From the NCBI GenBank assembly GCA_003864535.1, contig BHEQ01000021.1, positions 1 through 14,903 of the forward strand: a stretch of 14,903 nt of DNA. Reading direction: 5' to 3'. Below the pieces are notes generated by a model. That model had not been told where the DNA came from. It did not search any database and saw only the letters and a program-made list of their open reading frames with translations. Below, one piece after another: positions 1-7,110 of the stretch (positions are counted from its first letter, which is position 1; each line of letters opens with the position of its first letter). Source of the stretch: Gammaproteobacteria bacterium. Its GTDB lineage: Bacteria; Pseudomonadota; Gammaproteobacteria; Cardiobacteriales; Wohlfahrtiimonadaceae. The translations under genes and the position numbers were made by a program.

Positions 1-225
1 GTATCATCGGCATATTTTTGGTATTTTAAAAATCCTTGTGGTGCTTTAGTTGAATATTATTCTGATGAGGATCAATTAACCGAAAAGTGGCAAGCACGCG
101 AGTTTACGCCAGGACCTACTGTATTTGCAGAATGGGCGATTGATGGCGGCATTGACGGGCATACACGCCGCCAACATAGGCTCGCAAAACCTGTAGGAAA
201 ATTTCTTACAGATACAAGCAAATAG
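1..225 (+). CDS. VOC/glyoxalase-family protein, C-terminal 74 residues (partial)
   Basis: Frame 1 is open from the left edge to TAG at 223-225. The translation begins VSSAYFWYFKNPCGALVEYY and continues to FAEWAIDGGIDGHTRRQ, which reads as the last beta-strand module of a vicinal-oxygen-chelate (glyoxalase / extradiol-dioxygenase-like) protein. The segment NPCGALVEYY carries the C-terminal Glu that serves as a metal ligand in many VOC enzymes; that role is inferred from the family. The start lies outside the window, so length and substrate cannot be judged. The stop is 11 nt before the next start, so the gene is probably co-transcribed with the flavoprotein. This suggests a catabolic context such as ring cleavage or dioxygenation, but the reaction is unknown. 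Confidence 0.75.
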   Translation, partial: VSSAYFWYFKNPCGALVEYYSDEDQLTEKWQAREFTPGPTVFAEWAIDGGIDGHTRRQHRLAKPVGKFLTDTSK

Positions 226-236
226 GGATAGATAAT

Positions 237-1502
237 ATGGCAATTAATCCAGTTATTGAGACAGTTATAATTATTGGGGCGGGGCAAGCAGGCGGTTGGG
301 CTGCTAAAACTCTCCGCGCAGAAGGTTTTAGTGGGAAACTAATTTTAATTGGAGCAGAGCCACATTCACCTTATGAGCGCCCTCCCCTATCTAAAGCGGT
401 TCTTGCAGGTTTAGCTGATTTTTCAAGTGTGCAATTATTTAGCTCGGATATATGGCAAGCTCTTAATATAACAGAGCACTATAATCTTTCTGTTATTAAT
501 ATTGATGCAAGCTTGCAAAGCGTATTATTATCAGATCAAACCTCTTTAAATTATGATCGCCTAATTATTGCTACAGGTGGACACGTGCGCAGGCTCCCTC
601 CTCATCTTGATCACAAGGATATCTTTTATCTTAGAACTTTAGATGATGCGCATGCATTAAAAAACGCCTTCCAAACACATCAAGCAGATTCTTCCAAAAC
701 TTTATTAGTTATTGGCGGCGGTTGGATAGGTTTAGAGATTGCAGCAACGGCTAGGAAAATTGGCTTAGAGGTGATTTTACTTGAAGCGGCAGCTGGTTTA
801 TGCACACGGACTTTACCTCCTGTTATATCTGAGTTTTTGCTTAATTTACATGAGCAAAATGGCGTAGATGTTCGTTTAGGCAGCAGCCTAGCTACTTTGG
901 ATAAAAACACTAATACGCAGCAAGATAAGAGTTGGCAAGCGCGTTTGGAAGATGGCAGCATTATTCATGCGGATATTGTTGTCGCAGGGATTGGGTTAAT
1001 TCCAAATACGCAATTGGCAGATAAAGCCTGCTTGGAGATCGATAATGGCATAGTTGTTGATACACAGGGGCGCAGCTCTAATCCAAATATTTTTGCATGT
1101 GGCGATGTTGCGCGTGTTATCAATAAACCACGTTTAGAGTCTTGGGCAAATGCACAAAATCAAGCGATTATTGTCGGCAAGGCAATTATGGGATCACCTG
1201 AGCAATATGCTGAGATTCCTTGGTTTTGGTCGGATCAATATGAGGTTAATCTTCAAATACTAGGACTTGAGTATCAAGATTGTGCAACGCTTATACGCGG
1301 TGATTTGACAACAAATCAAGCAGCTTTATTTTTTGTAGCGACTAAAAAAGATGCAGAGTCTCAAATAAAATCTGAAATAAAAAGTGTTATTGCACTTAAT
1401 TGCGCCCGTGATTTAAAACAAACAAGAAGCTGGATGCGAAAAGGATATTGCCCAGATCTTGCCGCCTTAGTTGATGTTAAGCAGCCGTTAAATAAATTAT
1501 AA
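237..1502 (+). CDS. NAD(P)H-dependent ferredoxin reductase-type FAD flavoprotein
   Basis: This 421-residue protein has the two-dinucleotide-domain architecture of the putidaredoxin/rhodocoxin reductase (BphA4-like) family. The FAD Rossmann motif is GAGQAG at residues 14-19, followed by YERPPLSK at 46-53, a hallmark of oxygenase-coupled reductases. The NAD(P)H-binding motif is GGGWIG at 160-165, the second FAD motif is ACGDVA at 287-292, and the C-terminal domain contains WFWSDQ. Length is normal for the family (about 400-420). The expected role is to pass electrons from NADH through FAD to a [2Fe-2S] ferredoxin or Rieske protein feeding a mono- or dioxygenase. No ferredoxin or oxygenase is visible in the window, though they could lie upstream. 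The start at 237 has a weak GGGAT ribosome site and follows the VOC stop closely, so an operon is likely. The exact substrate system is unknown. Confidence 0.88.
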   Translation: MAINPVIETVIIIGAGQAGGWAAKTLRAEGFSGKLILIGAEPHSPYERPPLSKAVLAGLADFSSVQLFSSDIWQALNITEHYNLSVINIDASLQSVLLSDQTSLNYDRLIIATGGHVRRLPPHLDHKDIFYLRTLDDAHALKNAFQTHQADSSKTLLVIGGGWIGLEIAATARKIGLEVILLEAAAGLCTRTLPPVISEFLLNLHEQNGVDVRLGSSLATLDKNTNTQQDKSWQARLEDGSIIHADIVVAGIGLIPNTQLADKACLEIDNGIVVDTQGRSSNPNIFACGDVARVINKPRLESWANAQNQAIIVGKAIMGSPEQYAEIPWFWSDQYEVNLQILGLEYQDCATLIRGDLTTNQAALFFVATKKDAESQIKSEIKSVIALNCARDLKQTRSWMRKGYCPDLAALVDVKQPLNKL

Positions 1503-1504
1503 AT

Positions 1505-1618
1505 AATTATTAAAAGCGCAGTTTACTTAGGTAAATTAGCATCTTAATAATATCGTGTAACACAGGAAAAGCACACATAGATGTGCCCTAAAAACTAACT
1601 ACTAAAGAGGATATATAT
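1505..1618 (+). other. Spacer between flavoprotein and MFS genes with small hairpins
   Basis: The spacer contains a 5-bp hairpin TTTAC-ttag-GTAAA near 1523-1536 and a second hairpin GCACA-cataga-TGTGC at 1571-1586. Neither is followed by a convincing T-run, so I do not call a terminator. A good ribosome binding site, AAGAGG at 1605-1610, lies 8 nt before the MFS start codon at 1619. I see no clear promoter. The MFS gene may be co-transcribed with the two upstream genes. Confidence 0.4.
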
Positions 1619-2836
1619 ATGAATGTAATGACAGGAAATAAACGCTGGGCCGTACCTTTAGCATTGTTATTGTGCGTTATTTTGGCATTTTTTGATAAGA
1701 TCAGTATTGCCGCATTATTTAGTGATGATCAATTTCTCGCGGATTTAGGTATTGCGGGACACCGTGAAAAACTCGGTTTATTAATGACCGCATTTTTATT
1801 AGCCTATGGATTCTCATCAACTTTTCTAAGTTTTATCGGTGATTTGATCAGTCCTTTTAAGTTATTAATGGGAATGATGATTAGTTGGGGGATTATTATG
1901 TTCTTCATGGGGCGGGCGACAAGTTATGAGGAGATGCTTTTTTATCGTGTTTTACTCGGGATCGCTGAAGGACCTTTATTTGCAATTGCCTATACAATTG
2001 TGAAAAAACTATTTGAGCAAAAAGAACAAGCACGGGCAACGATGCTGTGGTTGCTTGGAACACCGATTGGTGCCGCTATTGGTTTTCCAATTACTCTTTA
2101 TGTTTTGGGACATTACGGCTGGCGTGCAACCTTTTATGTGATGGCGTCAATTACAATTATTGTGGTGCTCATTGCCTATTTTGTCTTAAAAAATATTGAT
2201 TTAGCTAAATCACAGGCACATGCTAATGTTATTCCTAAATTACAATTTACAGATCACGTAAAAGCAAGCCATGTATTGATCAAAGATCTAAGTTTTTGGC
2301 TTGTATGTATTTTTAATATTGCATTTTTAACGTACCTGTGGGGTTTTAATAGCTGGCTTCCAAGTTATTTAAAAGCAAAAGGTATTGCCCAAGGCTCTTT
2401 AGGTTTCTTTACTTCACTTGTGTTTGTAGGAATGCTTGTGGGAGAGGTTTTCGGCTCAATAGTTTCAGATAAAATCAATAAACGCGCCTTAATGTGCATG
2501 ATCTCTTTGATTGGTGCAGGGCTTGGCTTAATCATTGCAATTAATGTTGATAGCCATTATGCCTTAATTGCCGCAGTGTCATTTAGTGCTACATTTTGGG
2601 GGATCGGCGCACCTAATGTTTTTGCCTTACTCGCCAAAGTAACCGACGCACGCGTAAGCGCCACCGCTGGCGGTATATTTAATGGATTAGGTAATTTTTC
2701 AAGCAGCTTAGCTCCTTGGATTATTGCACTTTTAGTAACTGCAACTAATAATATGAATGTAGGCATTTTATTTTTAGCAATCATGTCGTTCTTGGGAAGT
2801 TTTGTTTTAATTCCTCATGTTCTTAAGAAAATTTAA
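1619..2836 (+). CDS. MFS transporter, anion:cation symporter (ACS)-like
   Basis: This 405-residue, strongly hydrophobic protein is consistent with twelve transmembrane helices split by a polar central loop around residues 192-222. The motif RVLLGIAEGP at residues 110-119 matches the RxxLGxxEG signature of the ACS branch of the major facilitator superfamily. GGIFNGLGNFSSSLAP at 351-366 matches the helix-11 signature of the same branch. The loop 2-3 motif (GDLISPFK, residues 74-81) is a degenerate form of the usual GxxxDRxGRR. Members import organic anions such as sugar acids, hydroxybenzoates or phthalate by proton symport across the inner membrane. Its position behind a VOC protein and an oxygenase-type reductase suggests uptake of the substrate of that pathway (inference). 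The start is set by AAGAGG 8 nt upstream. Substrate unknown. Confidence 0.85.
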   Translation: MNVMTGNKRWAVPLALLLCVILAFFDKISIAALFSDDQFLADLGIAGHREKLGLLMTAFLLAYGFSSTFLSFIGDLISPFKLLMGMMISWGIIMFFMGRATSYEEMLFYRVLLGIAEGPLFAIAYTIVKKLFEQKEQARATMLWLLGTPIGAAIGFPITLYVLGHYGWRATFYVMASITIIVVLIAYFVLKNIDLAKSQAHANVIPKLQFTDHVKASHVLIKDLSFWLVCIFNIAFLTYLWGFNSWLPSYLKAKGIAQGSLGFFTSLVFVGMLVGEVFGSIVSDKINKRALMCMISLIGAGLGLIIAINVDSHYALIAAVSFSATFWGIGAPNVFALLAKVTDARVSATAGGIFNGLGNFSSSLAPWIIALLVTATNNMNVGILFLAIMSFLGSFVLIPHVLKKI

Positions 2837-2838
2837 GG

Positions 2839-2936
2839 CCCCCCTAAATCCCCCCTTTGCAAGGGGGACTTACTCCTCCCCTTGCTTCGGTGGAGGTTGG
2901 GAGGGGGTTATTTTTTTAGCTGCTGAGTAGTTACTA
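2839..2936 (+). repeat. GC-rich interspersed repeat, copy 1 (plus orientation)
   Basis: This is a C/G-rich palindromic element standing out from an AT-rich background, starting 2 nt after the MFS stop. It runs CCCCCCTAAATCCCCCC, then the hairpin CCCCCTT-TGC-AAGGGGG, then CTTACTCCTCCCC, a second hairpin closed by CTCC/GGAG, and GGTTGGGAGGGGG. The first and last blocks can pair to close a three-stem fold. It ends with a T-run and the short motif GCTGCTGAGTAGTTACTA at 2919-2936. Three further copies are in the window. It may act as the terminator of the MFS operon. The element encodes nothing and is too short for an insertion sequence; a MITE- or REP-like origin is the best guess. Confidence 0.8.
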
Positions 2937-2983
2937 TTTTTAATCTAACTTTTTTTCTTTCATTTTTAGAACGAATTCCTTAC

Positions 2984-3217
2984 CATAGCGTTATTGGTTT
3001 GATGCAAAATAAGGCATTAATTAAAAGGGAAGCTTGTTTAATACAAGCGCTGCCCCCGCAACTGTAAGCAAAGAGTATTTTTTAACCTGTGCATCATCTC
3101 CGCATGATGCAAGTCACTGATTAATTAAGTTTTTATTAACTTTTATCTTAATTATTTGGGAAGGCTTTAAAAAATATGACGATCTGCGAGCCAGGAGACC
3201 TGCCATAAACCGCTATG
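2984..3217 (+). ncRNA. Cobalamin (B12) riboswitch upstream of nrdA
   Basis: All core elements are readable in order. They are AAAAGGGAA at 3023-3031; the hairpin GCTTGT/ACAAGC; GCTGCCCCCGCAACTGTAA at 3049-3067; a perfect 7-bp arm GCATCAT/ATGATGC at 3091-3110; AGTCACTG at 3112-3119; GGGAAGGC at 3158-3165; and the B12 box GCGAGCCAGGAGACCTGCC at 3186-3204. The closing stem P1 pairs GGTTT (2996-3000) with AAACC (3207-3211), extended by CATAGC (2984-2989) with GCTATG (3212-3217). An AT-rich optional arm, TAATTAAG/CTTAATTA, lies between AGTCACTG and GGGAAGGC. Such riboswitches bind adenosylcobalamin or related cobalamins and normally switch off the downstream gene. Here that gene is nrdA, about 175 nt downstream. 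Confidence 0.95.
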
Positions 3218-3391
3218 TATCTATAGCACACCAATCAGGAGCGGGGAGCTCTGTTGATGGCGATGGCTATGGCAACATACTTTATGCTGATCAATAACTG
3301 CTTTCTCTTGAGAATATTTATTAATAATCGTTAAACTAACTCTTTGTTAACTAGCTAATTTAATAAGGTATAAAAAGGAAATGCAACAGTT
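3212..3391 (+). promoter_or_regulatory. Likely riboswitch expression platform and nrdA leader
   Basis: Just past P1, GCTAT (3212-3216) can pair with ATAGC (3223-3227), a hairpin mutually exclusive with the outer P1 stem. A second GCTATGG at 3266-3272 is fully complementary to CCATAGC (2983-2989), the P1 5' strand, giving another possible alternative pairing. TTGAT (3254-3258) and ATCAA (3290-3294) close a further stem-loop. No hairpin followed by a strong T-run is present, so translational control or a Rho-type mechanism is more likely than intrinsic termination (inference). The nrdA ribosome site AAGGAA (3375-3380) lies 11 nt before the start codon. A 4-codon mini-ORF at 3381-3395 overlaps the nrdA start as ATGA, but has no room for its own ribosome site. 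Confidence 0.5.
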
Positions 3392-5728
3392 ATGATCATT
3401 AATCACATCATAAAAAGTAATGGCGTGCGCCAAGAATTTAATGCAGATAAGCTAAATAAATGGGCAGAATTTGCCGCGAGTTTTAAGGTTGATTGGAGCC
3501 CAATTGCGCTAAGTGCATATCGAAAATGTTTTGATGGCTGCACAACTTTAGAGCTGCATAAAGCTATGATTGATGCATGTGTTGAGCAAGAAGATCACAA
3601 ACATTTGCAAATGGCAGGACGCTTGCTTATAGGCACAATCTATAAAGAGGCATTTGGTGGTTTTAGACGTATTCCGCATCTTAAAATATTTTATGCCCAA
3701 ATGCATTCTTTAGGTTTTTGGGCATCCTTAGATTATACTGAGCATGAACTAGATTACCTAAATGATAAAATAAATCATAATCAAGATATTACCTATAATT
3801 ATACAAGCTTGCGGCAGATGAAGGATAAATACTTAATCACCGATAAAGTCCAAAATCATTGCTATGAATCCCCCCAATTTATGTTTATGGGAATGGCGCT
3901 GCAAAATATGGAAAATCAACCAAAATCAAGACGTTTGGAAGATGTTATCGAGTTATATAATTATCTAAGTACGCTTAAAATAAATGCGCCCACACCAATG
4001 CTGATTAATATGCGCACCCCGCATAAAGCCTACGCTTCTTGCTGTGTTTATACCACTGAAGATACGGTAAAAAGCTTGGCTGCAGGCGATCATATTGCGT
4101 ATTTAATGACCTGTGCCAGTGCGGGTATTGGCGCTTTTTTAAAAACACGTTCTAAAGGTGACAAAGTTAAGGGCGGGCGCGTGGTTCATCAAGGTAAGCT
4201 GCCATATTATCGTTTACTCCAAAGTGCAGTACATGCCAATATTCAGGCAAGCCGTGGCGGGAGTGCAACGGTTTATTTTAATGTCCTTGACCCTGAAATT
4301 AAGGATCTGCTTGCGCTAAAAAATCCAACCACTGTAAGTCAAAAACAAATTAAAGATATTGATTATGCTTTGGTTGTAAATCACTTTTTTGCAGAAAAAG
4401 TCGCTAAAAATGAAGAGTGGATGCTAATTAGCGTGCAAGTTGCGCCTGATTTACATGATGCATTCTATACTGGAAACCTTGATGAATTTAAACGCTTATA
4501 TGATTATTATTTAAAATTTGAGTGTAAAAAAACAATGTGTTTCGCGCGTGAAATTATGATCCAAGCACTGACAGAAGCTGTTGAAACAGGGCGCGTTTAT
4601 TGGTGTGCTGCGGATGAGATGAATCGGCATACACCTTTTAAAGATCCGATTTATTCCTCTAATTTATGTGCAGAAATTGCTTTACCCACTCAAGCATTTA
4701 CGGATATGCAAGATTTATATTCTGCTAATTCTAAAGGAGAAATTGCACTATGCAGCCTTGCATCTATTGTCGTTGGGCGCGTTGATGATCAAACTTATGA
4801 GAAAGTTGCATATTACACCGCGTTAATGCTAGATCATGTTATTGATATTATGGATTACCCTTTTGATTCTCTCGGGTTCTCAGCAAAAGCGCGGCGCAGT
4901 ATTGGTATTGGCATCACTAATTTGGCGCATGACATGGCACAGCGTCATTTAAGTTATCAAACACTTGAAGGAAAAAATCATATTCATTATGTTGCAGAAC
5001 GCCATAGTTATTATCTACATAAGGCAAGTTTACGCTTGGCGCAAGAAAAAGGAATTTGCACTTGGATGACTAAGAGTAAATACCCACAAGGGTGGTTACC
5101 GATTGATACTTATTGTAAAGAGGTTGATAAATGCCACACGCAGACACTGCAATTTGACTGGGAAGGCTTACGCACACAAATAATTGCCCAAGGCGGAATT
5201 CGCCATAGCGTGCTTGAGGCGATGATGCCAGTTGAATCGAGCAGCCAAACAACGAACACAACCAATAGTATTTATCCTATTCGTAATCTTAAAATCATGA
5301 AAACCTCGTCAAATAACAAAAATTTATTAATTGCCCCAGATGCAGATACGCTCGGTGATTTTTATGATATTGCATGGGATTTAGATAGCATCCATCTTAT
5401 TGAGCTTTACGCAATTGTGCAAAAATTTACAGGGCAAGCGATTTCTGCGGATTTATATCTTAATTTTAAGGATAAAAATGGTCAGGCAAGCCGTAAAATA
5501 TCTACTAAAAAATTGCTCGTTGATTTTCTTAGCATGATTAAATTAGGTTGCAAAACACGCTATTACGTCAATAGTTCCTCAGGAATTCGTTATCAAAATC
5601 CAAATAAAGGCGCAACTCAAACAGCTGCCCATAACTCTCCAGCTATCCATAATCCTGCGTCTATCCATAATTCTGATATTGAGTATATGGAAGAAGATAA
5701 TTGTGCTGGCGGCGCTTGTAAACTTTAA
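3392..5728 (+). CDS. nrdA: Ribonucleoside-diphosphate reductase class I, alpha (catalytic) subunit
   Basis: This 778-residue protein (E. coli NrdA 761) reduces ribonucleotides to deoxyribonucleotides. An N-terminal ATP-cone (about residues 1-95) indicates allosteric activity control by ATP/dATP. By alignment from memory with E. coli NrdA, the active-site residues are present: Cys217 and Cys454 (redox pair), Asn424/Cys426/Glu428 in SNLCAEIALP, and Tyr724-Tyr725 of the radical path. The C-terminus CAGGACKL carries the thioredoxin/glutaredoxin-reducible pair Cys771/Cys776. The central segment (about 228-360, with GDHIAYLMTCASAGIG and QGKLPYYRLL) differs noticeably from the E. coli type, suggesting another sub-lineage. 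Before the tail there are three 18-bp tandem repeats. Expression is likely repressed by cobalamin via the upstream riboswitch. nrdB follows after a 252-bp spacer containing a GC-rich repeat. Confidence 0.95.
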   Translation: MIINHIIKSNGVRQEFNADKLNKWAEFAASFKVDWSPIALSAYRKCFDGCTTLELHKAMIDACVEQEDHKHLQMAGRLLIGTIYKEAFGGFRRIPHLKIFYAQMHSLGFWASLDYTEHELDYLNDKINHNQDITYNYTSLRQMKDKYLITDKVQNHCYESPQFMFMGMALQNMENQPKSRRLEDVIELYNYLSTLKINAPTPMLINMRTPHKAYASCCVYTTEDTVKSLAAGDHIAYLMTCASAGIGAFLKTRSKGDKVKGGRVVHQGKLPYYRLLQSAVHANIQASRGGSATVYFNVLDPEIKDLLALKNPTTVSQKQIKDIDYALVVNHFFAEKVAKNEEWMLISVQVAPDLHDAFYTGNLDEFKRLYDYYLKFECKKTMCFAREIMIQALTEAVETGRVYWCAADEMNRHTPFKDPIYSSNLCAEIALPTQAFTDMQDLYSANSKGEIALCSLASIVVGRVDDQTYEKVAYYTALMLDHVIDIMDYPFDSLGFSAKARRSIGIGITNLAHDMAQRHLSYQTLEGKNHIHYVAERHSYYLHKASLRLAQEKGICTWMTKSKYPQGWLPIDTYCKEVDKCHTQTLQFDWEGLRTQIIAQGGIRHSVLEAMMPVESSSQTTNTTNSIYPIRNLKIMKTSSNNKNLLIAPDADTLGDFYDIAWDLDSIHLIELYAIVQKFTGQAISADLYLNFKDKNGQASRKISTKKLLVDFLSMIKLGCKTRYYVNSSSGIRYQNPNKGATQTAAHNSPAIHNPASIHNSDIEYMEEDNCAGGACKL
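5629..5682 (+). repeat. Three 18-bp tandem repeats in the nrdA C-terminal linker
   Basis: Units start with CCATAA at 5629, 5647 and 5665; the first two end in CTAT and the third is degenerate. They are in frame and encode a repeated His-Asn-Ser/Pro pattern (HNSPAIHNPASIHNS, residues 747-761) in the flexible linker between the barrel and the Cys771/Cys776 swinging tail. Length changes here would be tolerated, which fits slippage in a linker. Confidence 0.7.
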
Positions 5729-5748
5729 GGGTACATATTTTAATTTTT

Positions 5749-5844
5749 GTAACTACTCAGCAATTAAATAAACCACCCCTCCCAATCTCCCCCTTTACAA
5801 GGGGAGGAGTAAGTCACCCTTGCTAAGGGGGGATTTGAGGGGTG
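5749..5844 (-). repeat. GC-rich interspersed repeat, copy 2 (inverted)
   Basis: The reverse complement reads CACCCCTCAAATCCCCCC, TTAGCAAGGGTGACTTAC, TCCTCCCCTTG, GGGGGAGATTGGGAGGGG and then GCTGAGTAGTTAC. It matches copy 1 almost block for block, including the terminal motif (plus strand GTAACTACTCAGC at 5749-5761). It lies 20 nt after the nrdA stop, in the nrdA-nrdB spacer. Together with copy 1 it brackets the riboswitch and nrdA as an inverted pair. It may fold in the mRNA and reduce read-through into nrdB (inference). Confidence 0.8.
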
Positions 5845-5926
5845 TAATTAAATAAAGTGGAATGTCATATTCAGAATTTAAAGTCATATTATTTAATATG
5901 TAGTTTATAAAAATGAATATGTTAAG

Positions 5927-5953
5927 ACTGCCGAGCAGTTACTAATTTTTTAA
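5927..5953 (+). repeat. Short hairpin motif ACTGC-CGA-GCAGT with T-run
   Basis: A perfect 5-bp stem with a 3-nt loop at 5927-5939 is followed by TACTAATTTTTT. The sequence is a variant of the motif that ends repeat copies 1 and 2 (CTGCTGAGTAGTTAC), but here it stands about 80 bp from the GC-rich core, just upstream of nrdB. It could be a solo relic of the repeat or a weak terminator or processing site in the nrdA-nrdB spacer. Confidence 0.5.
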
Positions 5954-5980
5954 CTTACATGAAATCATCAGGAAATAATT

Positions 5981-7081
5981 ATGAGTATATTTAATCAACA
6001 AAATCAAGCATGGAAAACTGGACACTACCCTTTATTTTTAGGTGAGAAATTAGGTTTATATGACAGTATTAACACACCTTATCCACAATTATTTGATTTA
6101 TATAAACTCCAAAAATCAATGGATTGGTCTGAAGATGAGGTCAATCTTGAGCAATCACGGATGGATTTATTACACTGCTCGCAAAACAATTATGATGTCA
6201 TGCTCAAGAATCTTGCTTTTCAATGGGAGTTAGACTCAGTTGCATCACGCGCAATTGCACCTCTTTTTGCGCCATTTATAAGCAATAGTGAATTGTGGCT
6301 GATGTTTTCCAAGCAATCAGAAATAGAGAATTTACATGCGCTAACTTATTCTGAAATAATTCGCCAATGTCTTGCTGATCCACAAGCCGTTTTTAAAGAA
6401 GTTATGGCAAATAATGCCGTTCTAGCGCGTTCAGAAACAGTTATCAAAGCCTTTGATGAGTTAAGTCAAGCTGGTGCAAATTACACGTTAAACCCCAGTT
6501 ATTTTTGCACAGACAAAGGCTTAAATGAAATACGCCATGTTCTTTTAAAAGCACTTATTGCACTTTATTGCTTGGAGAAAATAGAATTTTTAAGCAGCTT
6601 TGCCGCAACCTTTGCTCTAGCTGAGCAAAATATCTTCCAAGGTATTGCTAAACTTGTTCAAAAAATTGCTCAAGATGAACAGGTCCACTGCATGATGGAT
6701 GAGGCGGTGCTTGAAATCCTATTAAAAGAGCCGGTATGGCATGAATGTTTTAATTTTTATCAAGCTGAGATTCAAATCATGATCGCTGAGATTATTGAGC
6801 AAGAGCTAACATGGAATCGCTATTTATTTAGTGAGGGACGCAGTATTGTTGGTTTAAATCAACATTTACTAGATGAATGGGTTTTTTATAATGCACAAGA
6901 TGTTTATCTATTTTTGAATTTAAAAAATCCACATGTTCTTATTAAAAACAACCCTTTAATCTGGATGGATAATTGGCTTGATTTAAATAAAACTCAAAAC
7001 GCCAATCAAGAAGCGGATAATAATAACTATAGTTTAAATAGCGTTGTTAATGATATTGATGATGAAATTTTAATGTTATGA
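5981..7081 (+). CDS. nrdB: Ribonucleoside-diphosphate reductase class Ia, beta (radical-generating) subunit
   Basis: This 366-residue protein (E. coli NrdB 376) supplies the tyrosyl radical to NrdA. The dinuclear metal ligands are all present by alignment from memory: Asp85, Glu116 and His119 (ENLH), Glu199 (CLEKIEF), and Glu233 and His236 (DEQVH). The radical tyrosine is Tyr123 (HALTY), Trp49 matches the electron-transfer Trp48 of E. coli, and Tyr350 in the acidic C-terminal tail matches Tyr356. The last residues, DIDDEILML, should form the docking peptide for NrdA. With a conventional tyrosine and full ligand set it reads as class Ia (di-iron), not the tyrosine-less Ic type. The start is set by AGGA about 8 nt upstream. 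The 252-bp gap from nrdA is unusually long for this pair. No nrdX/yfaE-type ferredoxin follows. Confidence 0.95.
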   Translation: MSIFNQQNQAWKTGHYPLFLGEKLGLYDSINTPYPQLFDLYKLQKSMDWSEDEVNLEQSRMDLLHCSQNNYDVMLKNLAFQWELDSVASRAIAPLFAPFISNSELWLMFSKQSEIENLHALTYSEIIRQCLADPQAVFKEVMANNAVLARSETVIKAFDELSQAGANYTLNPSYFCTDKGLNEIRHVLLKALIALYCLEKIEFLSSFAATFALAEQNIFQGIAKLVQKIAQDEQVHCMMDEAVLEILLKEPVWHECFNFYQAEIQIMIAEIIEQELTWNRYLFSEGRSIVGLNQHLLDEWVFYNAQDVYLFLNLKNPHVLIKNNPLIWMDNWLDLNKTQNANQEADNNNYSLNSVVNDIDDEILML

Positions 7082-7110
7082 TTTTTTTAACTTATATTGG
7101 AATTTAAAGA

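Noticed and set aside
72..287. Minus-strand 71-codon ORF at the left edge
   Set aside because: It is antisense to the VOC C-terminus and to the flavoprotein start, which are both better supported.
680..961. Minus-strand ORF inside the flavoprotein gene, and similar antisense ORFs within nrdA, rplT, pheT and thrS
   Set aside because: They lie wholly within clear conserved genes in another frame, have no recognisable motifs and no ribosome sites. They are shadows.
3305..3330. TTCTC-tt-GAGAA followed by an AT-rich tract as the riboswitch terminator
   Set aside because: The stem is short with a 2-nt loop and the following tract (TATTTATTAATAAT) is not a T-run. Too weak to call.
3381..3395. Four-codon upstream ORF (MQQL) overlapping the nrdA start as a regulatory leader
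   Set aside because: Its ATG directly abuts the AAGGAA site with no spacing, so it is unlikely to be initiated.
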